A stretch of 64,000 nt of DNA, from the NCBI RefSeq assembly GCF_013408445.1, contig NZ_JACBZL010000001.1, positions 2,170,001-2,234,000 on the forward strand. The letters are read 5' to 3'. The translations under genes were made by a program, and so were the position numbers. Below are positions 17,760-26,754 of this stretch, piece by piece (within the stretch, counting starts at the first letter, position 1; each line of letters begins with the position of its first letter). The notes beneath the pieces are model-generated. The model worked only from the letters and a program-made list of their open reading frames with translations, did no database searches and was not told the DNA's origin. The DNA is from Corynebacterium tuberculostearicum (lineage in GTDB: Bacteria; Actinomycetota; Actinomycetes; Mycobacteriales; Mycobacteriaceae).

Positions 17760-18077
17760 ATGTTCATTGTGAGTCAACAGCGCAAGAAGTACACGCCGGA
17801 GTACCGGCGTGAAGCCGCGAACCTTGTAATCGAGTCAGAGCGCCCGATCGCTCATGTGGCTAAGGAGATTGGCGTCTCCGCCGGGCTTTTAGGCCGGTGG
17901 GTCAAACTCGAGCGTGAACGCCGAGGGGCCTCGGATGGGATGAGTGAGGCTGATCTTCGTGCTGAGAATGCTCGTCTGCGCCGTGAGTTGGCGGAAGCCA
18001 AGATGGATAATGAGTTCTTGTCAAAAGCGACAGCCTTCTTCGCCGCGAAGCAACGCGAGCAGAAAAGTTCGAATTGA
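17760..18077 (+). CDS. IS3-family transposase OrfA
   Basis: 105 residues: helix-turn-helix domain (YTPEYRREAANLVIESER, HVAKEIGVSAGLLGRWV) and a leucine-zipper-like coiled coil (LRAENARLRRELAEAKMDNEFL) used for dimerisation. It may instead start at GTG 17769. Its 3' end overlaps orfB, which lies in the -1 frame. An A4G run at 18063-18067 just before the overlap could support the programmed frameshift that makes the OrfAB fusion. Confidence 0.9.
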   Translation: MFIVSQQRKKYTPEYRREAANLVIESERPIAHVAKEIGVSAGLLGRWVKLERERRGASDGMSEADLRAENARLRRELAEAKMDNEFLSKATAFFAAKQREQKSSN

Positions 18078-18976
18078 TGCAGCAGGAGAAGGCAAACTAC
18101 AGCATCAAACGCATGGCACGGCTATTAAAAGTGTCTCGGTCTGGATACTACAAATGGGCTGATACGCAGCAGAAGCGACTATCTGGCGAAAATGATCGTG
18201 CTGCATTTTACGATGGCGTTGACCGAAAGATTCATCAGATTTGGAAAGACTCCGATGAGGTTTATGGTGCTCCGCGGATCACCGCAGAACTTACCGAGCG
18301 CTACCAGATCACCCTGAATCGCAAGACTGTGGCTAAGCGGATGCGCATGATGGGCATTGAAGGGATTTCACCGCGTGCCTTTGTCCCGGTGACAACGATT
18401 CAATCCAAGCGTAAGTCAGCTCTTCCTGACCTGGTCAAGCGCATGTTTGATACTGGTGAGCTCAACCGAGTGTGGATGTCGGATATTACCTACCTACGCA
18501 CCAGCGAGGGATGGTTGTACTTGTGTGCGGTCCGCGACGGCCATTCCCGCAGGGTGCTGGGATGGGCAATGGATAGCGTTCAAGATACATGCCTGGTCGA
18601 ACGGGCCCTGCGGATGGCACATACACTGCGCGGTGACGTTCCTAATGGGCTGGTGTTCCACGCTGACCGCGGAACGCAATTTACCAGCGAGAAGCTCTGG
18701 GAAGTCTGCCATAACCTGGGCATTGCTCAGTCTGTGGGGCGTACTGGTGTGTGCTTTGATAACGCGATGGCTGAGTCGTTCTGGTCGACGCTTAAAACCG
18801 AGTTCTACGACCGTAAGCGTTGGCCTACCCGCGATGCTGCGCGCAAGGCCGTTGCCTACTGGATGGAAGTCGTTTACAACCGTCGGCGCCGGCACTCTGC
18901 ACTAGGGATGGTCAGCCCCGTCGACTTCGAAAACCACATTGGTCTAACCACCAGTAGAAAAGAAATAGCTGCCTAA
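18074..18976 (+). CDS. IS3-family transposase OrfB
   Basis: About 300 residues (the first ATG is at 18077, overlapping the OrfA stop) with the HTH_21 region and the complete DDE integrase core: WMSDITYLRT, HADRGTQFTSEKL and NAMAESFWSTLKTE. The C-terminal YNRRRRHSALGMVSPVDFE is typical of the family. The frame is intact, so the element may be mobile. Confidence 0.93.
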   Translation: MMQQEKANYSIKRMARLLKVSRSGYYKWADTQQKRLSGENDRAAFYDGVDRKIHQIWKDSDEVYGAPRITAELTERYQITLNRKTVAKRMRMMGIEGISPRAFVPVTTIQSKRKSALPDLVKRMFDTGELNRVWMSDITYLRTSEGWLYLCAVRDGHSRRVLGWAMDSVQDTCLVERALRMAHTLRGDVPNGLVFHADRGTQFTSEKLWEVCHNLGIAQSVGRTGVCFDNAMAESFWSTLKTEFYDRKRWPTRDAARKAVAYWMEVVYNRRRRHSALGMVSPVDFENHIGLTTSRKEIAA

Positions 18977-19153
18977 GCACTAGGTAGCCCCACTACGTGT
19001 CCACGATTTGCGGGCAACCCCACCTCACACAAACCGGTAGCATCAAACCAAACTAACCATCATCGTTGCAACGACCCCTAGAATCCGCCGGCACACTGGG
19101 GTCGGAGCGAATAGTGGGGGCGGGCAAATGTCAGCAATTGCCGCCATAAATAG

Positions 19154-19180
19154 TTGACAGGAAACCTTTATTAATAAATA
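19154..19180 (+). promoter_or_regulatory. Candidate promoter of the small secreted protein gene
   Basis: A consensus -35 TTGACA (19154-19159) is followed by a strongly AT-rich -10 region with several possible hexamers, so the exact -10 is uncertain. The start codon lies about 80 bases further on. Confidence 0.4.
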
Positions 19181-19261
19181 AGGCTGCGTGTATAGAGATT
19201 TATATTCACGAATGTTAGAGTCTCCCTTAGTTCAAAATCATCAAACGTTAAGGAGAATCTT

Positions 19262-19750
19262 ATGTCGTCTATTTCTTCCCTGCTCGCCACCGCAATTGCT
19301 GCGATTATGCCGTTTGCGGGCTCCACCGGACCGGTCGATGCCCAAGACCAGCTGTCCCAGCCGGATCCTGCGGAAAACGCTCAAACCGCACCGGCCGAGG
19401 CTGGCGAGCAGACCGCTCAGGACCAGCAGCCGGGCGCGCACGCTGAAAAGGGCCGCATCACCGGTGACAAGGAAGATGTCATCAACGGTGAGGGGGAAGG
19501 TGCCACCGAGGTAGATCCTGGCTTCAACGGCGGCAACCTGCAGAGCGGCAAGTTAGCGGTGCAGCGCGAGCTGGCACTTGCTACCCAGGAGGCTGGCCAC
19601 GAGTTCATGAACATTGAGTTCAAGGATGATCACTCCGCCCACTTGACCTTCCCGGAGACCTATAACCCGGACAAGGATGAGGCCGCTGTGCAGCGCGTCA
19701 TGGATGCGCTGAAGGTTAACGGTTACGAGAACATCACCGCTGCCTACTAA
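19262..19750 (+). CDS. Small secreted protein of unknown function
   Basis: 162 residues, starting six bases after AAGGAG. The N-terminus is hydrophobic (SSLLATAIAAIMPFAG) but has no basic residue before it, which is unusual for a signal peptide. A Gln/Glu/Pro/Ala-rich acidic linker follows to about residue 60, then a compact C-terminal part (LALATQEAGHEFMNIEFK, LTFPETYNPDKDEAAVQRVM) ending NGYENITAAY. It stands alone between the IS elements and a bidirectional terminator. I recognise no family; it looks like one of the small secreted proteins restricted to corynebacteria. Confidence 0.7.
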   Translation: MSSISSLLATAIAAIMPFAGSTGPVDAQDQLSQPDPAENAQTAPAEAGEQTAQDQQPGAHAEKGRITGDKEDVINGEGEGATEVDPGFNGGNLQSGKLAVQRELALATQEAGHEFMNIEFKDDHSAHLTFPETYNPDKDEAAVQRVMDALKVNGYENITAAY

Positions 19751-19779
19751 AGCGCGGGAATCCTAGATAAAGGCAAAGA

Positions 19780-19816
19780 AGAGGGTGGAACGCCTGGGAA
19801 AGGCGTTCCACCCTCT
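19780..19816. terminator. Bidirectional terminator between convergent genes
   Basis: A perfect 16-bp stem, AGAGGGTGGAACGCCT (19780-19795) with its complement at 19801-19816, and a 5-base loop. It lies between the rightward secreted-protein gene and the leftward tms genes. Runs of U are weak on both sides. Confidence 0.75.
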
Positions 19817-19845
19817 GTGCGTATCAGGCCGTGCGGGGTGGGGGG

Positions 19846-21348
19846 CTAGGCCTCGTCCACGGTCTTTTCGTATAGGCCAGGGAAGCGGTCATCTGGGTCG
19901 GTAACCGCCTTAATAGTCGAAGGAAGGCTGCCACCGTAGAGCTCTTCGAACTTCTCCCGGGAATAGAAGGCCTCGGAGTAGAGGGATTTGTGCCCGCCTA
20001 GCTCGTTGACCTTGGATTCGATAACTTTGTTGAAGGCGCCATTATTCGGCGCGGATGGATCGACGTGGTCGCCGTCCACGCCGGACCAGAAGCCGACGTT
20101 GACCCAGGTTTGTCCGGGGCGCAGCGGGTAGAGGGGCCATGGGTCGCCGGAGTCAGAGGCAATGTCGCCGGTGCCTACGAGCTCGTCCACGCCATCGCGC
20201 AGACGGATGGGGCACAGCCACACCGGTTGAATATCGGAGGCGTTAAAGAACCAGTGGAGGAATTCCGGCAGGTTCTCCGGTGTGACCTCAATATCCTGCA
20301 CCACGCGCTCGGCGCGCGGCTTGCCGTGCGGCTTTTTGATGAAGTTATATTCCAGCTCGTACTTGCGGTCGAGGCGGACCAGCTTCCAGTAGAAAGAGCT
20401 GCGGCGAAGCTCGCGCGGCCACACCTTACGCACCTTCGGGTTCTGCGCACCAAAAGCGCGCGAGCACCAGAACCAGTCGGTATCCCAGCGCCAGATGTAA
20501 TCGCGGATGGTGAGGCGATCGCGGCGGATGCCAGAGGCGTGCTGCAGGCTGCGGTAGTAAATCTTGTCCCGCGTGTAATCGGAGGTTGGGCCCTCTTCAT
20601 CGGTAAAGCGGGCGAAGACGAGGTAGGCCTCATCTTCGGAAAAGACCACGCCGTCGAGGCCGTGGACGGGCTCGCCGCGGTGGGTATGGGAAGAGGCGAC
20701 GTCGGCAAGCACGCGGCTTGCTTCCTCCACGGTGTGGAAACGCTCTTCGCGGAGCTCTACAAAGGCGGGCACGGGTTCCAGCTCAATCTTGAGGCGCACC
20801 GCGTAGCCCAGCGAGCCATAGGAGTTGGGGAACAGGCGGAAGAGATCAACGTTCTCTTCGCGGGAGCAGGTGAGAATCTCGCCGGTGCCGGTGAGGACAT
20901 CCATCTCCAGCACGGACTCGTGCGGGAGACCATTGCGGAAGCTGGTGGATTCCACGCCCATGCCGGTAACCGCACCGCCCAAAGTAATGGTCTTAAGCTG
21001 CGGGACGACGAAGGGCATGAGGCCATGGGGCAGGGTGGCATCGACTAAGTCCTCATAGGTGCACATGCCTTGCACATCGGCCGTGCCGGCAACTGGGTCG
21101 ACCTCAATGACGCCGCTCAGGCCGGATACATCGAGGCCCTCCTGCTCCTCGCTGCGGCTACGGAAGAGATTGGAGGTCTTCTTAGCTAGGCGCACGCGCT
21201 TTCCGGCCGGGACAGCACGGAAGCTCGCCAGCAGCTTATCGACGCCCTCCTGGTGCGCCTGCCACCCCACCGGCTCAATGGGCATGGCATCCACCGGCCG
21301 CGGCTGGGCGGCGGCGAGGCGTTCGCGCAGGTTATCAATGAGAGTCAT
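19846..21348 (-). CDS. tmsA: FAD-dependent reductase of 10-methyl fatty acid synthesis (TmsA/BfaA type)
   Basis: 500 residues of the PCMH/FAD_binding_4 fold with the FAD-cradle sequence TLGGAVTGMGVES near 135 and a C-terminal domain containing YSEAFYSREKFEELYGG. It lies 11 bases downstream of a cyclopropane-synthase-like methyltransferase, with AAGGAGG before its ATG. In actinobacteria this pair makes 10-methylstearic (tuberculostearic) acid: the methyltransferase adds a methylene group to a phospholipid oleoyl chain and the flavoprotein reduces it. The assignment rests on family resemblance and on the gene pair; a general FAD-linked oxidoreductase is the alternative. Confidence 0.8.
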   Translation of the reverse strand: MTLIDNLRERLAAAQPRPVDAMPIEPVGWQAHQEGVDKLLASFRAVPAGKRVRLAKKTSNLFRSRSEEQEGLDVSGLSGVIEVDPVAGTADVQGMCTYEDLVDATLPHGLMPFVVPQLKTITLGGAVTGMGVESTSFRNGLPHESVLEMDVLTGTGEILTCSREENVDLFRLFPNSYGSLGYAVRLKIELEPVPAFVELREERFHTVEEASRVLADVASSHTHRGEPVHGLDGVVFSEDEAYLVFARFTDEEGPTSDYTRDKIYYRSLQHASGIRRDRLTIRDYIWRWDTDWFWCSRAFGAQNPKVRKVWPRELRRSSFYWKLVRLDRKYELEYNFIKKPHGKPRAERVVQDIEVTPENLPEFLHWFFNASDIQPVWLCPIRLRDGVDELVGTGDIASDSGDPWPLYPLRPGQTWVNVGFWSGVDGDHVDPSAPNNGAFNKVIESKVNELGGHKSLYSEAFYSREKFEELYGGSLPSTIKAVTDPDDRFPGLYEKTVDEA

Positions 21349-21359
21349 GGCACCCCTCC

Positions 21360-22667
21360 TTAAAAGCGGCTATCTTCCCACCAGCGGCGCTCGGGCACGC
21401 CGGCGCGGGAGCCGGCTTCGCCCAGCTTGACGCCGAGGAAGTGATACAGGTTGATGATATTGCGCTCAAAGCCCCACTCGGATCCGGCCATATAAATGCC
21501 ATAGAGGCGGGCGGTGGGCAGGCCCACGGTTGCGCAGGCCTCGTCCCAATTCTCCTTCAGGTTCTCGCACCAGTCATGCAGCGTGCGCATGTAGTCAAAG
21601 CGAAGGGACTCGGTGTGGATGACTTCGAAGCCATTGTCTTGCATCGCCTTGGTGACATTGCCGGAGCCGGTGAGCTCGCCGTCCGGGAAGATATAGCGGT
21701 CAATGAAGCCGCCCTTGGGGGTCTTGTGATTATCCGGGTAGGTGATGTTGTGGTTGAGCATCAGGCCGCCGACCTTCAACTTGCCGTGCAGGAATTTGAA
21801 GAAGTCGTTGTAGTTCTTCACGCCAATGTGCTCAATAATGCCGATGGCGGAGATAGCATCGAAGCCCTCTTCGGTGATATCGCGGTAATCCATGAAGCGG
21901 ACCTCCGCCAAGTCTTGGAGGCCTTCCTCCTCAATCTTGCGCTGGCCCCACTCGGCCTGTTCCTTGGATAGGGTGACGCCGATGGACTTCACGCCGCGGC
22001 GCGCCGCGTAGCGCACCATGCCGCCCCAGCCGCAGCCCACATCCAAGTGGCGGTCGCCTTCCTTGAGGCGCAGCTTGTCAAAGATGAGGCGGTACTTATT
22101 CTCCTGCGCTTCCTCCAGGGTGGCATCCGGGGAAGGGTAGTAGGCGCAGGTGTAGGTCATCGAATCGCCCAAGAAGAGCTCGTAGAAATCATTGCCAACG
22201 TCATAGTGATCAGAAATGACATCGGCATCGCGCTGCTTCGAGTGCTTGGAAAGGCCGTCGTGTAGCTTGCGGCGCAACCAGGAAGCGCGCTCCACCTCAG
22301 GGACCGGCTGGATCTGGAAGGCGCCCATGGACGCTAGGGAACGAACGACGCGGGCCAGGGTCTTGGCATCCGGCTTCTGGAATTTGTCATACATGGCATG
22401 CAGCGCGTCAAAAATGCCATAGGGGTGGGCCGGGTGATCGCCATGCACCGTAATGCCGTCCGTGACATAAGCTCGCGCAAATCCCACGTCGCCGGGGTGG
22501 GTAGCGATAAAGGAGAGGCCCTCGAGGCTATTAATAGTCACCTTGTACTGGGCGTCTTCCGGTCCGGTCGCGGAGCCGTCAAAGGCTTCCCAGCGGAAGG
22601 GGTTGGGGCTAGGGACAAAAACGTCGATGATCTCAGCAACGGTCATCGGCGTGAATTTCTTGCTCAT
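21360..22667 (-). CDS. tmsB: Fatty-acyl phospholipid methyltransferase (TmsB/UfaA1 type)
   Basis: 435 residues from MSKKFTPMTVAEI, a SAM-dependent methyltransferase of the cyclopropane fatty-acyl-phospholipid synthase family. Seen are the SAM-binding motif HLDVGCGWGGMVRYAA, the family block ISDHYDVGNDFYELFLG with SMTYTCAYY, and AIGIIEHIGVKNY. With TmsA directly downstream it most likely methylates oleate at C10 on the way to tuberculostearic acid; a stand-alone cyclopropane synthase is less likely given the coupled reductase. A GAAAGAAG ribosome site is visible. The frame is open to 22892, but the extra N-terminus is not conserved-looking. Confidence 0.85.
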   Translation of the reverse strand: MSKKFTPMTVAEIIDVFVPSPNPFRWEAFDGSATGPEDAQYKVTINSLEGLSFIATHPGDVGFARAYVTDGITVHGDHPAHPYGIFDALHAMYDKFQKPDAKTLARVVRSLASMGAFQIQPVPEVERASWLRRKLHDGLSKHSKQRDADVISDHYDVGNDFYELFLGDSMTYTCAYYPSPDATLEEAQENKYRLIFDKLRLKEGDRHLDVGCGWGGMVRYAARRGVKSIGVTLSKEQAEWGQRKIEEEGLQDLAEVRFMDYRDITEEGFDAISAIGIIEHIGVKNYNDFFKFLHGKLKVGGLMLNHNITYPDNHKTPKGGFIDRYIFPDGELTGSGNVTKAMQDNGFEVIHTESLRFDYMRTLHDWCENLKENWDEACATVGLPTARLYGIYMAGSEWGFERNIINLYHFLGVKLGEAGSRAGVPERRWWEDSRF

Positions 22668-23042
22668 AAGTACTTCTTTCGAAACATTAGGTTCACACCA
22701 ATAACGGCCTCGAAGCGCATAGTGCTGTGAGGTCGGAGATATTTCAGGAGAATTGCGTGTGCGCAATACCCCCTCATGGTAAACCCCGAATACAAAACGC
22801 GCGAAAGGACAAGCAATCATGGTCACACTATTGGGTCTTAATGTGGCTATGCGGAGCAAGGCTGGTAGGGTGATGGGGTCATAAGTGTTCAACCGTCCCT
22901 GAAGGAAACCTGAATTTCCCCTAAGCTTTCTGGCTCAGGGGGTGCGGTTTCCTAGGGGTAGATGAGTTTCCACCTCCGTGTATGAACGCGAAACCCTCCC
23001 TAGATTTCGCGTTCGGCAGCGGTAGGCCAGGAGGATTTTGTA
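22668..23042. other. Intergenic region between tmsB and secY
   Basis: 375 bases. The left part is the upstream region of tmsB. The right part carries an extended -10 (TGG-TAGGGT, 22863-22871) and a structured leader of about 165 bases before secY. No open frame is supported. Confidence 0.5.
22903..23014 (+). promoter_or_regulatory. Structured 5' leader of secY with two hairpins
   Basis: Hairpin 1: AGGAAACC (22903-22910) pairs perfectly with GGTTTCCT (22946-22953) and encloses a second stem, CCCCTAAGC (22918-22926) with GCTCAGGGG (22933-22941, one mismatch). Hairpin 2: GAACGCGAAA (22984-22993) pairs perfectly with TTTCGCGTTC (23005-23014), 28 bases before the secY start. Neither is followed by a U-tract, so they look like regulatory structures more than terminators. 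Confidence 0.45.
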
Positions 23043-24368
23043 GTGTCCGCCATTGTCCAGGCTTTTAAGGATGCCGACCTACGTAAGAAGATCATCTTCA
23101 CCATCGTGATGATCATCGCGTACCGCGTCGGTGCACAGATCCCGTCCCCGGGTGTTGACTATGCGTCTATTGCTGGCCGCTTGCGCCAGTTGACCGAGCA
23201 GTCCGGTGACCTTTACTCCGTCATCAACCTCTTCTCGGGTGGTGCGCTGCTGCAGCTGTCGATCTTCGCTATCGGCATCATGCCGTACATTACGGCGTCG
23301 ATTATTGTGCAGCTGCTGACCGTGGTCATTCCCCGCTTTGAGGAATTGAAGAAGGAGGGCCAATCCGGTCAGGCCAAGATGACCCAGTACACCCGCTACT
23401 TGACCCTCGCGTTGGCGTTGCTGCAATCCTCCGGCATTGTCGCGCTGGCAGACCGCGAGCAGCTGCTGGGTCAGGGCGTACAGGTCCTGGCAGCTGATCG
23501 TAACTTCTTTACCCTCATCGTCTTGGTCATCACCATGACCTCCGGCGCTGTGCTGGTGATGTGGATGGGTGAGCTCATCACCGAAAAGGGCATCGGTAAC
23601 GGTATGTCCCTGCTCATCTTCGCTGGTATCGCAACCCGCCTGCCAACCGATGGTGTAAGCATCCTGCAGAACAATGGTGGACTCGTTTTCGCCATGGTTG
23701 TAGCCGGCTTGGTCATCCTGGTTGTTGGCATTACCTTCATCGAACAGGGCCAGCGCCGCATTCCGGTCCAGTACGCTAAGCGCATGGTCGGTCGCCGTCA
23801 GTACGGTGGTTCCTCTACCTACCTGCCGCTGAAGGTCAACCAGGCCGGCGTTATCCCGGTCATCTTCGCTTCCTCCCTTATCTACATGCCGGTTCTCATT
23901 ACCCAGATTGTGAACTCTGGCTCCCCCGGCACCCCGGATAACTGGTGGCAGCGCAATGTCATCGCGCACCTGCAGGCACCTTCCTCCTGGCAGTACATCG
24001 TGCTGTACTTCGTCCTGACCATCTTCTTCGCTTACTTCTATGTCTCGGTCCAGTACGATCCGGCAGAGCAGGCGGATAATATGAAGAAGTACGGCGGCTT
24101 TATCCCGGGTATTCGCCCGGGCCGTCCGACCGCGGAGTACCTTGGTTATGTGATGAACCGTCTGCTGTGCGTGGGCGCCCTGTACCTGGCAGTTATTGCC
24201 ATCCTGCCGAATATCCTCTTGGATCTCGGCGTGGGCCGCTCCTCCGCCAGCGGCACGTCCGCCTTTGGTGGTACGGCCATCCTGATTATGGTCTCCGTCG
24301 CTTTGACTACGGTCAAGCAGATCGAGTCCCAGCTACTGCAATCCAACTACGAAGGACTACTTAAGTAA
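23043..24368 (+). CDS. secY: Protein translocase subunit SecY
   Basis: 441 residues, ten membrane segments, the central channel of the Sec export machinery. It starts GTG ([17 protein letters not shown]) after AGGAGG. The family blocks [15 protein letters not shown] and [20 protein letters not shown] are present. The stop overlaps the adk start (TAATG). Here it is separated from the spc operon and has its own leader. Confidence 0.98.
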   Translation: MSAIVQAFKDADLRKKIIFTIVMIIAYRVGAQIPSPGVDYASIAGRLRQLTEQSGDLYSVINLFSGGALLQLSIFAIGIMPYITASIIVQLLTVVIPRFEELKKEGQSGQAKMTQYTRYLTLALALLQSSGIVALADREQLLGQGVQVLAADRNFFTLIVLVITMTSGAVLVMWMGELITEKGIGNGMSLLIFAGIATRLPTDGVSILQNNGGLVFAMVVAGLVILVVGITFIEQGQRRIPVQYAKRMVGRRQYGGSSTYLPLKVNQAGVIPVIFASSLIYMPVLITQIVNSGSPGTPDNWWQRNVIAHLQAPSSWQYIVLYFVLTIFFAYFYVSVQYDPAEQADNMKKYGGFIPGIRPGRPTAEYLGYVMNRLLCVGALYLAVIAILPNILLDLGVGRSSASGTSAFGGTAILIMVSVALTTVKQIESQLLQSNYEGLLK

Positions 24369-24913
24369 TGCGTCTTGTACTTCTAGGACCTCCCGGTGCC
24401 GGCAAGGGCACCCAGGCAGCTATCCTCAGCGAGAAGCTAAACGTTCCGCACATCTCCACCGGCGACCTGTTCCGCGCCAATATCGGCGAGGGCACCCCGT
24501 TGGGTGTAGAGGCAAAGTCCTACATCGATGCAGGCAAGCTGGTACCTACCGACGTCACTGCCCGCATGGTCGAGGACCGCCTTAACCAGGATGACGCCAA
24601 GAATGGCTTCCTGCTGGACGGCTTCCCACGTACCACCGAGCAAGCAGACATCCTGGAGGAGCTGCTGGCTAAGAAGGGCGAGAAGCTCGACGGAGTTCTC
24701 AACTTCGAGGTCTCTGAGGATGTTGTGGTTGAGCGCATGATGGCCCGTGGCCGCGCCGACGACAACGAGGAGACCATCCGCACCCGCCTCGGTGTCTACC
24801 GCGAGGAAACCTTCCCGCTTATCGAGCACTACGGCGATGCCATCATCTCCATTAAGGCCGAAGGCACCGTGGAGGAAATCAACGCCCGTGCGATGGAAGC
24901 ACTGGGTAAGTAA
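24368..24913 (+). CDS. adk: Adenylate kinase
   Basis: 181 residues. ATP + AMP interconverted with 2 ADP. P-loop [10 protein letters not shown] at 8-17, AMP-binding [12 protein letters not shown] and [11 protein letters not shown], and the short-type lid with [16 protein letters not shown]. It is the short bacterial form without a zinc lid. Confidence 0.98.
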   Translation: MRLVLLGPPGAGKGTQAAILSEKLNVPHISTGDLFRANIGEGTPLGVEAKSYIDAGKLVPTDVTARMVEDRLNQDDAKNGFLLDGFPRTTEQADILEELLAKKGEKLDGVLNFEVSEDVVVERMMARGRADDNEETIRTRLGVYREETFPLIEHYGDAIISIKAEGTVEEINARAMEALGK

Positions 24914-24915
24914 GC

Positions 24916-25710
24916 ATGGCTTTTCGACGCCGCAGTAAGCGCATCCCCGCCCGCACCCCGGGCGAGCTAGACGCCATGCAGGCCGCCGGCGAAATTGTTG
25001 GCAAGGCACTGCAGGAAGTCCGCGCTGCTGCGGCGTCTGGCGTATCTACCCTCGAGCTGGATGCGGTGGCTGAGCAGACTATTCGCGATGCCGGCGCCTA
25101 TCCCACCTTCAAGGGGTACGAGGGCTTCCCGGGCTCCATTTGTGCTTCCGTTAATGACGTCATCGTGCACGGCATTCCGGATAAGGAAACCATCCTGGCA
25201 GAAGGCGACTTGGTGTCCATCGATTGCGGTGCCACGCTGGACGGTTGGGTAGGCGATAGTGCCTGGTCCTTCGCAGTGGGCGAGCTGGATGCTGATGTCG
25301 CGGCCCTCAACAGGGCCACCGAGTATGTCCTTATGGAGGGCATGCAGGCTATGGTTCCGGGCAATCTGCTTACCGACGTCTCCCATGCCCTAGAGCAAGC
25401 CACCCGCCGGGCCGAGCAGAAGTTCGGCGTGGATCTGTTCATCGTGGATGGCTACGGCGGTCACGGCATCGGGCGAACCATGCACGAGGATCCTTACCTG
25501 GCCAATGAGGGACGCCCGGGCCGTGGCCCGCTGATCCAAGAAGGCTCTGTGCTGGCCATTGAACCCATGCTAACTTTGGGCACAGAGGATTCCGCCGTGC
25601 TAGAAGATGACTGGACGGTCGTTACCCTCGATGGCTCCTTTGCCGCTCACTGGGAGCATACGGTGGCCGCGACGGCCGATGGTCCCCGTATTCTCACCCG
25701 CCGCTACTGA
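24916..25710 (+). CDS. map: Methionine aminopeptidase type I
   Basis: 264 residues. It removes the N-terminal methionine from nascent proteins. The metal ligands are visible: Asp in [17 protein letters not shown], His in [13 protein letters not shown], Glu in AIEPMLTLG, and the C-terminal HWEHTVAAT. It starts right after adk (secY-adk-map operon). Confidence 0.97.
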   Translation: MAFRRRSKRIPARTPGELDAMQAAGEIVGKALQEVRAAAASGVSTLELDAVAEQTIRDAGAYPTFKGYEGFPGSICASVNDVIVHGIPDKETILAEGDLVSIDCGATLDGWVGDSAWSFAVGELDADVAALNRATEYVLMEGMQAMVPGNLLTDVSHALEQATRRAEQKFGVDLFIVDGYGGHGIGRTMHEDPYLANEGRPGRGPLIQEGSVLAIEPMLTLGTEDSAVLEDDWTVVTLDGSFAAHWEHTVAATADGPRILTRRY

Positions 25711-25775
25711 CATTTATTCCCCAATATTGCCTGTTGCACTAGGCATACGCCCCTGAAAGGTTTATACTCACAGCC

Positions 25776-26627
25776 ATGTCTAAATTTAGCTTCCGCAAGA
25801 TCCGTGCCACGGTTGCAGCGCCCGCAGTCGCTGGCGTGATGGCCTTGAGCACCACCGTTGCGGCTCCTGCCGCTTCCGCCCAGGAGATTCCGAACCTGGA
25901 TCAGCTCAGCTCCAAGGCAAATTCCGACCTCGCTCAGTTCTCTTCCCAGTCCGGCTTGGACCAGCTCACTGCTGAGGCAAAGAAGCAGCTGGATAACTTC
26001 TACGGCCAGAGCCGCGAGCAGGCCTGGAATACCCGTAACCAGATCCTGGACCAAGCAGAGAAGTTCTCCCCGGAGCTGGCACCTAGCGTTCAGACCGCTG
26101 TGGACGGCGCCGTAGAATTCCTCTTCCCAGGCTTGATCGCCCAGAAGAATGAGGAAGCACGCAAGGCCCGCGAGGCCGCTGCTCGCGCCAACGCTGAGCG
26201 CGTCGCTGCTGAGAAGGCTCGTTCTGAGGCTGCAGCACGCAAGGCGGAAGCACAGCGTCGTGCTAACCAGTTCGACCGTGGCCCGTGCCCGACCGATGCG
26301 AAGGTTTGTGTCGACCTCAATGGTCGACGCACCTGGCTGCAGGATGGCGGCAAGGTGTCCTACGTGTCCCCGGCAATGTCCGCCGGCATGCGCGGTCAGG
26401 AAACCCCACGCGGTACTTTCCATGTGACCCGCAAGGTAGAACATGAGATTTCCCGCGAGTTCAATAACGCACCGATGCCGTACTCCATCTACTTCACCAA
26501 TAACGGTCACGCCTTCCACCTGGATGACCCGGCCGTTGACTCCAATGGCTGCGTTCACCTGCCGCCAGACGCTGCAAAGCGCTACTGGGATAATGTGCAG
26601 GTTGGCGATAAGGTCTTTATCTACTAA
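25776..26627 (+). CDS. Secreted L,D-transpeptidase (YkuD domain)
   Basis: 283 residues: signal peptide ending ASAQE near residue 35, an Ala/Glu/Arg-rich coiled coil (about 120-165), then a YkuD catalytic domain with ETPRGTFHVTRK and FHLDDPAVDSNGCVHLPPD. L,D-transpeptidases form 3-3 crosslinks in peptidoglycan using the cysteine of the SxGC motif. Here the motif is SNGCVHL where most members have SHGCIRL or SHGCVRL, so both the middle His and the Arg after Cys-Val are replaced, the latter by His. It follows map and is closed by a terminator, so it is probably a single gene. Confidence 0.85.
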   Translation: MSKFSFRKIRATVAAPAVAGVMALSTTVAAPAASAQEIPNLDQLSSKANSDLAQFSSQSGLDQLTAEAKKQLDNFYGQSREQAWNTRNQILDQAEKFSPELAPSVQTAVDGAVEFLFPGLIAQKNEEARKAREAAARANAERVAAEKARSEAAARKAEAQRRANQFDRGPCPTDAKVCVDLNGRRTWLQDGGKVSYVSPAMSAGMRGQETPRGTFHVTRKVEHEISREFNNAPMPYSIYFTNNGHAFHLDDPAVDSNGCVHLPPDAAKRYWDNVQVGDKVFIY

Positions 26628-26651
26628 GGCCCGCGCTTAAGCGAAAACCTC

Positions 26652-26700
26652 ATCCCCCGAACTGAGCTCCCGAAGAGGAGAATTGGTTCGGGGGATTTTG
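26652..26700 (+). terminator. Terminator after the L,D-transpeptidase gene
   Basis: ATCCCCCGAAC (26652-26662) pairs perfectly with 26686-26696 and is followed by TTTG. Confidence 0.8.
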
Positions 26701-26754
26701 CTGGCTTAGGGGGAGGGGCGTGCGAGCTAGCGGGGCGTCGGAAAGCTCAGCGGT

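Larger units (their letters stand above)
17703..19019 (+). mobile_element. IS3-family insertion sequence inside the IS30 element
   Basis: Terminal inverted repeats of 23 bases match at 17 positions (17703-17725, beginning GGTTACCC, against 18997-19019). They enclose overlapping orfA and orfB. An alternative reading extends the ends to TGAGGT at 17700 and ACCTCA at 19026, which would fit the usual TG...CA termini. I see no clear target duplication with either choice. Confidence 0.8.
16046..19087 (+). mobile_element. IS30-family element carrying a nested IS3-family element
   Basis: The ends share the core GGGTCGTTGCAAC (16055-16067) and its complement (19065-19077), with weaker similarity a few bases further out, so outer limits are approximate. 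The transposase gene at 16092-17702 is complete. Between its stop codon and the right terminus sits a whole IS3-family element (about 17703-19019), leaving only about 60 bases of IS30 sequence on the far side. The order of events is therefore IS30 first, IS3 second. Confidence 0.8.

Noticed and set aside
25704..26558. Minus-strand 284-codon frame opposite the L,D-transpeptidase
   Set aside because: It mirrors the transpeptidase gene, which has a signal peptide, catalytic motif, ribosome site and terminator on the plus strand.
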